From contig NC_063451.1 of NCBI RefSeq assembly GCF_020379485.1, positions 25,712,630-25,776,629 of the forward strand: DNA of 64,000 nucleotides, written 5' to 3'. Source of the DNA: Brassica napus (lineage: Eukaryota > Streptophyta > Magnoliopsida > Brassicales > Brassicaceae). The stretch's first letter is position 1. Every line of letters begins with the position of its first letter. Both the position numbers and the translations under genes were made by a program. The notes below the pieces were generated by a model. It had not been told where the DNA came from and did not search any database. It worked only from the letters and a program-made list of their open reading frames with translations. Positions 28,560 to 39,440 of this stretch are shown here, piece after piece.

Positions 28560-29198
28560 GCCAATCATTTTTCTCGCAAATGCACTTAAACATGTGAATT
28601 TGAATCTTAGTTGATGTCTCAAGCATATATAATCAAGTAGTCATGACCGTCAAAAATTATAGTATGGGTGAATTATATTTCCTTATTAATACACATATAT
28701 TTTGTCACCCATAAAGTCTGGGTGATGCGATCATCCAAATAGTCACAACTATCATATTTCAAAACCACGAAAGAAAAACACAATCTAAAAGAAAGAGCAC
28801 ATCAACGCAGCTTGCATAATAGATACTTAAAAGAAAATATACAATTAAAACTGAGCTCAGAAAAAAAAACAGAAAAAAAAAAGAGAGCACACCAACACAA
28901 CTTGCATAGTTGGAGAGGATGGATACTACAAGAATAAATGTAGATCCACTAAGAGACTACCATGTCTACTCTGTTTTTTTTTCATGCAATTTTAATCAAG
29001 ACCAGTTAAGATAAACATAGTTTTTAATTTGAAGAGTGGCAGAGAGGTTGAGACATAATTTTCATCACGAGAAGATGAAAGCATATACCGATCGAGCTAT
29101 TCACACTAACAAGAGTTTGTTTTTAAGATAATATTGGCTTTTTAACATGCTTTTGCATACTCATTGCATAATTATACACACTTGCAAGGCATCGCCAA
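28560..29198. other. Intergenic, nothing identified
   Basis: AT-rich DNA with A-rich runs near 28860-28885. No gene, repeat border or RNA structure is recognised. Confidence 0.4.
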
Positions 29199-29852
29199 TC
29201 TTATATTATACTCTAAATTTTATGTATCGTTTCCAAATCTACAGAGTGATGGTCCGGTTTATATGATTTAAAGCTTATTTTTGGGTGGTGTTTAAAAAAA
29301 AATTGGATTAGTTTGGTTTGTGTTAGTTGGATTAGCTGAAACTTAAGAATATTGACTATTCATCACTTTTCGTTAATTTTAATAATAAATAAACAACAAA
29401 AAGTGGGGGGTTGATTGGTTGTTCTGTAGTTTTTGTTTTTACTTTAGAAAATAAGCTGTGAATTGTTTTGCTATATATTTATTTTTAAAGCACTAAATAA
29501 AATCTTTAGAAAAGTTGATTTTGAAAACTAATATATTATTTTTTGAAAAAATAGTTTATTCTGTATCTTTAATTTTAAAAGCTAAAATATGATTGTTTTA
29601 AAAAAAATCAATTTTAGAAAAAATTGGATGTTTAAAACATTTACCACCATTACCAATCAACCCCTCAGTTTATTCATTTCAAATTCGTTGGACAACATAA
29701 TAAATTAATTTGCGTATTATTACTTATATTTTTGGTAGTCAATTTTAAATAATATATATATACATGCTTTTATAAAAAAAATAAACAAACTAAAATTAAT
29801 TAAAAATTATAAGAAGAAATTTACCCGGGCGTAGCCCGGGCAAAGACCCTAG
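29199..29852 (+). mobile_element. Small non-autonomous Helitron (AtREP-like)
   Basis: The right end has a perfect hairpin CCCGGGC-GTA-GCCCGGG (29823-29840) followed 8 bases later by CTAG at 29849-29852 and then T, matching the Helitron 3' rule (hairpin, CTRR, insertion at A|T). The proposed left end is TCTTATATTATACTC at 29199, preceded by A, in the style of crucifer AtREP elements. No RepHel protein is encoded. The left end is less certain than the right. A MITE lies inside. Confidence 0.6.
29406..29665. mobile_element. MITE nested in the Helitron
   Basis: GGGGGTTGATTGGTTGTTCTG at the left and CATTACCAATCAACCCCTC at the right are inverted termini around an AT-rich core of about 220 bp. There is no coding capacity, and the superfamily was not determined. 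Confidence 0.6.
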
Positions 29853-30211
29853 TTGCGTTAAAAATTAAATAAAAGTCAATGAGAAAACATAACTGTTCAA
29901 AGGAATTTATATTGTTACTCTCTTAAGAAAATACTTAAACTGAAAAAATTTAAATGTTAGTCTTCTACTTTAAGTAACGCATCAATATTTTATACGTATT
30001 TTAGATTTCTCCTTATTTTGTTTTCAATATATTGGATTTACAAGATCGAATTAAAAAATGGTCAAAGACTACCAATCAATAAAATTAATGTAAGGATTTC
30101 GTATCTTTATGTCACTATTATTAAATTCTTAAATGGATTTAAAATGTAAAAAATTTCACCAATAAAGGACATAAATATAAAGGTTATAAACATCTCAAAG
30201 TCGTGATTATA

Positions 30212-30463
30212 CTCCCTCCATTTCACAGAGATATATGTTTTTGAAAAAAAATTATTTCACAAAAATAGATATTTTGTGTGTTTTTTTGAAAAAAATGTAA
30301 ACTTAAAAAAAAAAAAATTGATTTTATTGAATTATTATTTGTTAAAAGTTATTAAAATTTGAAAATTGTAGAAAATGACATATTTATCATAGTGATTTAA
30401 TGAATTTTTTAAATATATGTGAAAATGTTTAAAAAAAAAACTATCTTTGTGAACTAGAGGGAA
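30212..30463. mobile_element. Stowaway-like MITE
   Basis: The left end TA-CTCCCTCCATTTCACAGAG and the right end CTTTGTGAACTAGAGGGAATA form imperfect inverted termini of the CTCCCTCCRTTTC type used by Tc1/mariner-related Stowaway MITEs. The core is AT-rich. Confidence 0.6.
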
Positions 30464-30870
30464 TATAATTTTGTCATTTTAACCAAGTTTTATGGCAAAG
30501 ACTATTTTTCTTTTCCATTCAAATAAGACGATCAAGAATAAGGTCGACATGCACTAACCGGACAATATCGACTCATTTCTTTCATCTCTAAGAAGCCCAA
30601 ACCCAACTTTAAGAGGCCCAAAGTGACAAAGCCCACAAAACATTGCAATATCCTACGTCATCTACATTTGTAACCAAAATAAACCGGAAACTCCTTTTAT
30701 TGCAACCAAATATAAACGAACGTTCTCATGGTGATCAGCTTAAAACAATCTTTTGGGAGGAACATCTCTTGTCTCGGTAAGCATTAAAATGTATAAAAAC
30801 CCTTCCTTCAAACCTGTCTGAAGGGAGTTTAAGAAAATTTACAGAACTACACACGAGCTATGTCTATGCC

Positions 30871-32474
30871 TTAGCTCCCCTCAGGCTTCCTCTGGAAGAA
30901 CAGTGATCCTATCAAGACAGCTATTCCAGTTATAGCTATAGTGAAGAAAAGCCTTTTGTTAGAAACACCGTTCCCATCTCTCCTCCTCCTCCCGTTTCCA
31001 TCTCCTTCTGCTGCTCTTGGGATCCTTCTACACATTATAATCCAGGCCAAAGACATGAGTTTAAACAAAAGATGAAAAGCCTTTGAATCAGAAAAATGTA
31101 CCTGGAGGATTCAACATTGTTGAGCACAGAACCAGGGCACTTGGTTTGATGGCTATATGTTTCTCGCAACCTAACGTAGCTGTTGCATTGATAACAGAGC
31201 TCCGTGCGGTTGCCACATACTTCCTGTTTTTCGTGAAACAGATAAAGCCATTCACCGAAGAGAAAAGAGGGGAGAGATCTGTGAAAAAAGAATACCTGAT
31301 GCTCAGCAAGATCAACAGCAGGCAATGGAAACTCGCAGAACTCACACGTTACAATCCTCTTGGGGCAAAGTTCTCCTTTGTGATTATCAAAAGCCTCACG
31401 AGCTATGGTCTCTTTGCACATGGAGCATGGTACCTTGTCAATGCAGTTCAAGAAGGAATATCATAAGAGAAAGTACCATATGAAATTATACAGAGTGCTG
31501 AATCCTAATGGATACAACTAAGAGAAGTTCCTAAGATCAAAGATGATAGTTGTGGAAATCAATCAAACAGAAAATAAAATTAAAGGCTGGTAAGAAATAG
31601 AAGAAAAAGACATTGTACCGGAGCATGTGTGTTGGCGAAATGTTCCTCGGCATGTTTTTTGGGAACCATATCACCACAAATCTTACATTTTTCTAGATTC
31701 CTGGCACAATGTACACGATGCAGATCGATGTTTGGTGCTGGAATGTCTCTGTCACTGAAAACATTAAAAATTGTTAGTACGCTAAAGCTTAACAAGGTAC
31801 TCTCAAGGAGAGGGATCAAACATCCAAGTAGATGCTACCATTGAACATACGAAAAGGAATTGGGTTTAATGACCAATCAGAACTACTGCATTCATCAAAC
31901 AGTCCAAAGTCTCTCAGCAGATTCAACGCTACAAATGACTAGACAAAGCACACATAGCACTCGAGATACTATGCAAACCACAAAAGTTAAGCTTAAAGCA
32001 AATTGAATAGTCAAAAAGTTCTAACAAGGGTGAAAAAAAATCTGTAAACACGAATCAGATCAGAGTAATTCCAAATCCAAAATTCACAGTGGAATTGTTA
32101 CAAGACTTCAAATGTAAAAAAAAAAAAAACTCAACCTTTTAAGTAGGTAACACATAAAAAATCAAATCTTTATATCATAATAATTGCACAACCAATCCAT
32201 GGATTCCAATAGTTATATAACTAATCACCGACACAAACCTAGCTGATTCTAGTGATTGCAGGGAACCAAAGTGGATCACGCAGCTCATAAGTGTCTTTAA
32301 TCCGACATACAAATGTAATAACTTGCAAAACACCGACCAATTCACAAAAACGAATGAATAGTAAAGTCAATCACCAATAAACAAGCAACAACAAAAGTAA
32401 GCAAAACAAAACCGTGTCGGGGAAACATACCAGTGGTTGCATACGATGCTGATTTCTCCGGTCTCAGTGGTCAT
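30871..32474 (-). CDS. TRAF-type zinc-finger protein with C-terminal membrane anchor
   Basis: Five exons join in frame: 32431-32474, 31619-31754, 31296-31433, 31102-31223 and 30871-31027. They total 597 bases (198 residues plus stop), with GT-AG borders throughout. The start MTTETGEISIVCNHCDRDIP is the first ATG. The first Cys pair, CNHC, is created across the exon 1-2 junction. Further zinc-ligand groups are CARNLEKCKICG, CSMCKE, CPKRIVTCEFCE and CYQC, with spaced His residues, as in TRAF-type fingers. A basic stretch (GRRRRDG) precedes a hydrophobic segment LFFTIAITGIAVLIGSLFF near the end, suggesting a tail-anchored protein. Position and architecture match Arabidopsis At1g09920; its role is not known to me. 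A GA microsatellite lies just upstream (about 32557-32575). Confidence 0.9.
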
Positions 32475-32556
32475 CCTTTGATTTAACAAAAGTACGGAAA
32501 TAGAAATAAAGAGATCAGATGAAGAGACCTTAACAACACGGATCGTTTGCTCGGAT

Positions 32557-32575
32557 TGAGAGAGAGAGAGAGAGA
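32557..32575. repeat. (GA)n microsatellite
   Basis: A GAGAGA run followed by a G-rich stretch, in the probable 5' leader of the TRAF-type gene. Confidence 0.7.
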
Positions 32576-32879
32576 CGGGGGGGAGGTTAGATTTATGAAA
32601 AGTTTACCTTCAAGGACATATTTTGTGTTTCCAATTACCAATTTAGACACTTTGGGTTTGGAAGACACTTTCCCAAGTCACTTTGTCCAATTTGTCCTTG
32701 AACTAGATATCAACGTGTTTGAATAAATAATGAATTATAAAAACATTAATTTTTTATATATTTTGCATCGATAACTCAAAATCTCCAGATCCCCTTTCTC
32801 TTAACCTAATCCTAAAAACAATCTTTCATATTCATCTATCATCTTGGATAAGTACAATTGAACCAAAGCACCGTTGTCT

Positions 32880-33117
32880 TCTCTGTCACTTTCTGAGAGA
32901 GTCGTGTTCACCGCCGTGTTCTTTCGTGATAAAAGATATCAACTTTGCCATGGATATGGATGATGACGGATCTCTGTGATGGAGATGGACACTGATGAAG
33001 CTCTGCACCACCTCTGTCATCGCTTCAGTGGCGCGTACGAGAAGCGAGATTCTGAGAAGAATCGAAAAAGGACACGACAAGGATTTACGTCGTTGACGCC
33101 GCAGTTTCAGTGGCGAG
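32880..33117 (+). other. Unassigned GC-richer segment preceding the 280-bp tandem repeats
   Basis: From 32976 an open frame (MEMDTDEALHHLCHRFSGAY…) runs into the first tandem unit and stops at 33219. Base composition is richer than its surroundings. I recognise no domain. It may be the remnant of a gene whose 3' part was amplified into the tandem copies. Confidence 0.3.
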
Positions 33118-33965
33118 TGTCTTGGGAGAGGGAGGAAGAAGCTGGAGGAGAAGTAGGGAAGACGATGGTGAGCAGGTCCGACCTTCAATGTGGAGAGGAC
33201 GACGACATCGAGCTCTCGTGATGCAGACAGAGGATGTGTGGATGTGGACGAAAGTTGTATGGATGTGGTCATTGTGGACATGAGACTTGGAATCAAGTGC
33301 GAAGTGGTCAGATAAGAGGTGGTCAGATGAGATATGGATAACAGTGAAGATTCCACATGTGTCTTCTATGCTCTGGTTATTTACGAGATTCATATGTCTT
33401 GGGAGAGGGAGGAAGAAGCTGGACGAGAGGTAGGGACAACGATGGTGAGCAGGTCCGATCTCCAATGTGGAGAGGACGACGACATCGAGCTCTCGTGATG
33501 CAGACAGAGGATGTGTGGATGTGATCGGTGTGGACGGCAGCTGTATGGATGTGGTCATTGTGGACATGAGACTTGGAATCAAGTGCGAAGTGGCTAGATA
33601 AGAGGTGGTCAAATGAGATATGGATAACAGTGAAGATTCCACATGTATCTTCCATGCTCTGGTTATTTACAAGATTTATATGTTTTGGGAGAGGGAGGAA
33701 GAAGCTGGACGAGAGGTAGGGACAACGATGGTGAGCAGGTCCGAGTTTTGGTGTGGAGAGGACAACATTACATCGAGCTCTCGTAATGTGGACAAAGGAT
33801 GTGTGGGTGTGATTGGTGTGGACGACAGTTATGTGGATGTGGTCGTTGTGGTCATGAGACTTGGGGTCAAGTGCGAAATGGTCAGATGAGATATGGATAA
33901 CAGTAAAGATCCTATATGTGTTTTTTATACTCTGGTAAATAACGAGATTCATATAAGATGATAGT
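33118..33965. repeat. Three tandem copies of a unit of about 280 bp
   Basis: Units begin near 33121, 33398 and 33685 with TTGGGAGAGGGAGGAAGAAG. They continue through GGTGAGCAGGTCCGA, TCGAGCTCTCGTGATG, GGATGTGGTCATTGTGG and AGATATGGATAACAGTGAAG. Units 1 and 2 are very similar and unit 3 is more diverged. The minus strand is open across parts of the array, giving His/Thr/Ser-rich frames (33085-33642, 33377-34024) that contain the repeat twice. No known domain is visible. Confidence 0.85.
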
Positions 33966-34947
33966 TTCTGCATTTTGCAAACGTTGATGTTTCTTTCTGT
34001 AGTGTACAAATATATTTTCCTCATATACTTTTTGTTTAGAAACCAGAAGAAAGATCTATCAGATAAATGTTAAAACTCTTAAACTAAATTAACAAAACTT
34101 CAAACCCAGAACTTCACAACCACCATTAAATCTTTTTTTTCGAAACGGAACCGATGGCCAAATTAACACAATTCACATAAATCTATATACCAACCTTTTT
34201 AATAATAAATGTTGCATTTATTGCAACCACACGAAAATTTAGTTAGCTTTGCTGTTGGTTTCTTGAAAAGAACATTTTTCTACTTACACAAAACCAAGGG
34301 CATTTATGTCCTGAAAAAACACCTGTCCACACAAAGTGTGCCAAACAAACAATGTGTCTTTAAGAGAAAAGAAAATTCATAATGTGTCTTTATATGTAAG
34401 TCTCTCTAGATTTATTTGGATGAAATGATGAATTTAATAATATGGTTGAACCAAACTCTTAGATTAATAATTTAACATATGACTTTACTATTTGGCGTCT
34501 ATCCAAATTTATAACCACGTCACTATTATTTTAATGTCTTCGTGCCACGCTCCATCTACTCTCATTTTCGTACACGCGCAATTGTAATAGTCTTTTTTCC
34601 ATATACATAAAAATCTCAATTCACATTATGTATGTTTTGGTTTGTAGAGACTTTTAATTTTTTCGTGACAAAAAGAGACTTTTTATTTTTTTTATTAATG
34701 AAAACTGTTTTTTTTTTCCTTTTAAAAATAAAAATCTGGTATTTTCATACAATATCCAATTATAGCATAACAGATATTTTTTTTCTTCAAAACTCTCTAG
34801 TTACTAGTCAGTTACCTAATCTTTACGATCTTTTCAGCTTGTCTTAACACTTACAATATGTATTCTGTTTCCTTTTGATGTTGGCATTTATCAGTCAAGC
34901 TTTAAATAAACATCTCAAGCTTTATGAGATTGTTTCAGTTATATAGT
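33966..34947. other. Intergenic, nothing identified
   Basis: AT-rich sequence without a recognisable gene. T-runs near 34690-34720 produce spurious open frames. Confidence 0.45.
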
Positions 34948-34955
34948 GTTATAAG

Positions 34956-35854
34956 CAGTGCCGGTCCGGACTTGTGAGACGCCTAAAGCGAGAAAATAAT
35001 ATTTGCCCCTTAACCATAATTTGTTTTTAATATATATTATGTATATAATCAAAAAGTACCAAATATTATTAAAATTTAAAGCCGTTTATAAAATAAAAAC
35101 ATCATTTGTAGCTCATCTTATATATATATATATATATATATATTTGCAGTTTCACTTGGCTAATTTTTATCTATTTTTATTCTTTTGTGCAAATAAAAAA
35201 AGATTTTTTTTTTAAATAAAGCAAAACTTATGATAAAAATCACTTTAAATTCAATTTTATTTTGTAATTTTTATTGATTTTTTATAGTCTCATAAAATAT
35301 CAGAACCCTATAATAAATTTTATGTTTGTTTGCATTTCAAAAGTTTCTACAAATTTACAAAAACTTACCAAAAAATGAAAAAGAAGGAATAAAAAAATTG
35401 TTTTAAAGGAGATTAAGCTGTTCCTATTAAAATTTAAAACCAATCACAATGGAAGTATGGAATGTATATACTAGGCATAGTTAATAATTCAAGTTATTTG
35501 TTGTAACATTTATTGTTAACAGAAAGAAAAAAACTGGAAAGATGTTAAATTGTCTTTTATTTTTTGTCAACTGTTAAATTGTCTTTTAATAATGTCTACG
35601 GATAACATATACGAAATCCTGTGTATTTTTGACGATTATCAGAAAATGAAAAAAAGGGACATGTAACAAAATCATGTTTAGAAGGTAAAAATGATGAATG
35701 TGCAAAGTTTCGAACATTTTTGCTCGAGACAGGAAGAGGAGTGCACAAGACACTAGACTAAAGTTAACTTCTCATAATTCGGCGCCCCAAAATTGTAATA
35801 TTCTCTGGCACCTAAAGCTCTTGCTTTATGGGCTTTAGCCCAGGACCGGCCCTG
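34956..35854. mobile_element. Non-autonomous hAT element, 899 bp
   Basis: The ends are CAGTGCCGGTCCGGAC and CAGGACCGGCCCTG, imperfect inverted repeats of the CAGGGCCGG type. A perfect 8-bp duplication GTTATAAG flanks it (34948-34955 and 35855-35862), the hAT hallmark. No transposase is encoded. A TA microsatellite lies at about 35119-35143. Confidence 0.88.
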
Positions 35855-35884
35855 GTTATAAGTTTTCAATATTTTTTTCTTACC

Positions 35885-36112
35885 ATGATTAATCCGGGGT
35901 TCTTATAGTGAGATTCTTAGCGGAAGTTAAGAAACTGTTTATTAACTTTTAACCAAAAAAACTAAAAATCGATTCTTAAAGTTCCTATTTAATTTTTTTT
36001 TTAACAAATCTGTTATTTAGAAATTTTATTACCAAAGGATTAACCCGGGATTCTTAGGATGAGGTTCCGCTAAGAACCTCACTATAACAACCCCGGGTTA
36101 ATCATGGTCTTA
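35885..36112. mobile_element. Harbinger-like MITE
   Basis: CCATGATTAATCCGGGGTTC at the left pairs with the complement of CCCCGGGTTAATCATGG at the right, next to TTA on both sides. The interior holds a second inverted pair (GAGGTTCCGCTAAGAACCTC). There is no coding capacity. Confidence 0.65.
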
Positions 36113-36583
36113 CATGATGCATGCATTCTTATAAGAAAATCAACTACAACTACAACCACATATTGGAATGACATATGTAAATAATATTTAATGGAACCAC
36201 AAACTTAAGCAGAGCCATTTTTCTTAAAATACTCAATCATGCATAAGTAAAAGAAACTAAGAAGAGAGATTCTCAGGAAGTAAAAACTTTAATCAAGAAA
36301 AACAAAAGAGAGAGTTTCACACGCATGTATGCCCTCGCATAGGCTAGGTTAGTAACCAGATTCTGATGTGGCTTGCTTCCCTGGTTCCAAGCGCTATGTG
36401 CATGGCATGAAAACATAAAAACACAGTTCACAGTAATGACTTCTATTCAAGCGTGTGAAGGGAAGGTGAAGGTGGAGCAACGTTTTTTATACAGTTATAA
36501 GTCGTTACTGTCACTGCTTCCATGTCACTGCACTTATAATTGTGAACAAAATTTAGAAAAAAGCACACTATACTTTAAATCTC

Positions 36584-38832
36584 CTACAATATCTTAAAAG
36601 TTGTTTTTAGATACCTCTCATCTATCCGGATTGACCGTAGTTCACAATTAGCAAACCTAAACAAAAGAAAAAAGATCAATAAAATCAGTTCATTATACTC
36701 AGGACTGATTATACTTATTAAATATCTTACGTACGATGACTTGTGTCCATGGTTTCAGTTACACGTTAAAACAGATAAATTAACAAGAGACTGATTAATT
36801 AGTTTCAAGAATCGAATTATCAACCTTGTGAGGAGACTATCTTCAAGAGGTATGCTAACTTTTTCATGCAGGGCACAAAGTGTTTGCTGCAAGAAAATCC
36901 CATGGCTTACAACTGCAATTTCTTTCTCTGGTCTCTCCCATAACCTACATGTTTTTATTGTACCAGGTATATGATAAAAATTATTCTGATGTATTTTTAT
37001 ACAAAGGCAAAAACTAATTAACTCCATATAATTGTCTAGATTTTAATCATCTAAGCATAAAGACTCACTCGAATGTTTACCAAGAAAAAAAAAAGACTCA
37101 CTAGAATTATTATGTAATATGAAAATATGGATATTACCAGTTAGTCAGTGTTCCAAAAAAAAAGAAAAAAGATATTACCGGTCTAAATGTCTAATGACTA
37201 TAGTTTTTCTGTTTTTTTTTTTGCCAACTAGTTTTGTGATTAATAGAAAGACAACTGCGAACGTCGAAAGAAAAGAAAGTTATGGTGGTTACCATTTGAG
37301 AAAGCGAAAGCCTCTAGCAGAAACCTCTTCTAGGTTTTCCCTTTCCTCTTCTCTCCATAGAGCATCTTCATCACTCTCTACCTATGACAAAATTATTTTT
37401 TTTTAATCAAAATCTGAAAATAAAAGGTAGATCATTTTGAACTTCTAGAGAATTCGTGTGAGATAAACCATACCATTGTAAAGTCGATCTCCGGGAAACA
37501 AATGCGACGGGTACTTATACTTTCTCTACGGTCACACGGATATAGTCCCTGAGGATATCGAGCAATGGATAAGAGTGCATAGTTATTGATTATTGGAGCA
37601 TATAGTAATCTTTCACTCAAAGTTTTGGGATATTATAAACCAATCATTATAAATTGATAATTAATATTACCATGCGTTCTCTACAAAGCTCAAGTGCTAC
37701 AATTGGAGGGAAGTTGTGGGATAGATTTATATCTTTGTGTCCCCTAAATATTCCGACTGCAGTTTCCATTGCCCTGAGATTGAATGGACAGTGATACTAT
37801 CAAGGTGCTGAATTGAAGTGGGCTGGTCTTAAAAGTTAAAACAAAATTTAATTTCTTTGTGTATCCCATTTAACCCGTTTAGTAGGGAGTTTTGCTGGTC
37901 TTAAAAGTTAAAACAAAATTAATTTCTTTATTTTCTTTGAAAAAGTAAAACGATGATTTTTCAATTTTATTTTATACATAATAAATATAAATATGATCGA
38001 CATAGCTACTTTTTTAGGAAAATTCAGTATTACTTAATCAATTGAACAAAATAATCGGAGACTTAAATGTTTAAAATATAGTTATTAGGAATTTTTGTTA
38101 AAGCATCATGTCCGCAAAAGTCCATTGTCCAAATGGGTTTAACTCATCTGAATCGGAGACTTAGACCATGTCCAATGGGACTCTATTTTTTTCTCTATAA
38201 TTTACGCCAAAATAGAATAACTCTATTATAGTGTAACTTTTGCTCTAATGATGTTACTCTATGATAGAGTTACTCTATTATAGAGTGAAATATAGAGAAA
38301 TGTCACTTTTCCACTCCAAATATAGAGTAAAATATGACATTCTTCTATATTTCACTCTTACTCTATTTATAGGGTAACACCATTGGAGCAAAAGTTATAC
38401 TATAATAGAGTTACTCTATTTTATTGTAAATTATAGAGGAAAAAATAGAGTGTCATTGTAGATGCTCTTAGTTTGCGGGGCATGTACGAAAAGGTAGGTA
38501 CCTGCGCAGAGGAGAGGTAATCACTAACTCGATAGTGTTTAGTAATCCTGATTCTAATATTTGTTTGTGCTGTTCAGAAACCTGCGAAATTATATCGGGA
38601 GTTTCATATTTACATACAGGAATGCATCTCAAGGTATAATTAAGGCCCTAATAAAATTAGTTATATATCTCATTCTCACCTGTTGGACACCCTTTGGAGA
38701 GAGAGGGGCATCGAAAAGCTTTGGAGAGAGATGAACATCACCTATCTCATCTATCCCTCTTTTCTCTTCTAATACTACATTGTGGATTCCTTGTGCATGC
38801 CTCACCTTTAACCATATTTTCCGGTCCAACAC
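36584..38832 (-). CDS. Phosphoglycerate-mutase-like protein (histidine phosphatase superfamily), copy 1
   Basis: Exons at about 38690-38820, 38514-38594, 37672-37772, 37475-37548, 37290-37384, 36827-36945 and 36584-36656 give about 240 residues. Motifs: VRHAQGIHNV (RHG-type motif with the phosphate-accepting His), LNTIELVITSPLLR, PPIVALELCRERM, GLYPCDRRES, EIAVVSHGIF (second catalytic His) and FANCELRSIRIDE. The fold removes or transfers phosphate; the substrate of these plant members is unclear. The expected first exon (a ring ending in …IHL) was not found upstream. The open frame starts at 38832 with MLDRKIWLK fused directly to the RHA motif, which may be the new N-terminus or intron read-through. 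A MITE sits in the intron at 38164-38467. The C-terminus YLKTTFKIL differs from copy 2. Confidence 0.7.
38164..38467. mobile_element. PIF/Harbinger MITE in an intron
   Basis: GACCATGTCCAATGG at the left and the complement of CATTGTAGATGCTC at the right are inverted termini. TTA flanks both sides (38161-38163, 38468-38470), the Harbinger target. The interior is made of CTCTATTATAGAGT-type words that can fold along its whole length. It lies between two exons of the phosphoglycerate-mutase-like gene. Confidence 0.8.
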
Positions 38833-39149
38833 ATATAAAATATATAACCCTCAATTTTACCCTTTAAGGACTATCTCATAATCAAAGCTAAGGATATGCT
38901 TGTACTTGGGCAATCAGAGTTTTGAACTTGGGCCATAAGATAGAGATTGAAATGAATAAATGGTAAGACTAACCAAATAAAGAGTTTTGAACTTTGGCGA
39001 TGATAAGAGTTTTTGCGGATGGCCTCCACACAAATCCATGTATTTACGTACTCGCTTCTCTGTAGAGACCTCTTTACCCAATATTTACAAACTCAATATC
39101 GTTGTTCATGCTTCTTGTTCCTTACTTGGTCACATGATCTATTAGAAAC

Positions 39150-39440
39150 GCAGAACTTGAGATCGAGAGGAGGAAGAGAGTGAAGAAGTTTGTTATAAAA
39201 CGATTTTCTTGTTTATTCAACTCAAGTTAACTACAATGAGTGTAGACTCTTCAGCTATTTATACACAATCCTACTCTGCACTCATCTTTTCATGGAAGCC
39301 ACTCAGTAACCTCTTGGAAGCATATTGAAAGATTCAAATGCTCCCTAAAGTAATAGCGTTGGTGTCACGCTATCTTTTATCTCACCGTGTTGACTGGGTG
39401 GGTGGTTCCACGGTGGGTCAAACTTATGTTATTCCTACTA
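39150..39440 (-). mobile_element. Possible solo LTR
   Basis: Read on the minus strand the segment has a TATA-like GTATAAATAG, then about 60 bp downstream GAATAAACAAG (polyadenylation-like), then a CT-rich end (CTTCTTCACTCTCTTCC) and GTTCTGCGTTTCTA. This order is typical of plant Copia LTRs. No internal region, primer-binding site or clear 5-bp duplication was found, so this rests on layout alone. Confidence 0.35.

Noticed and set aside
33085..34024. Two overlapping minus-strand ORFs of 185 and 215 residues as real genes
   Set aside because: Their sequence is dictated by the 280-bp tandem repeat (HNDHIH-type runs) and they share no known domain. They are kept only as a finding, not called as CDS.
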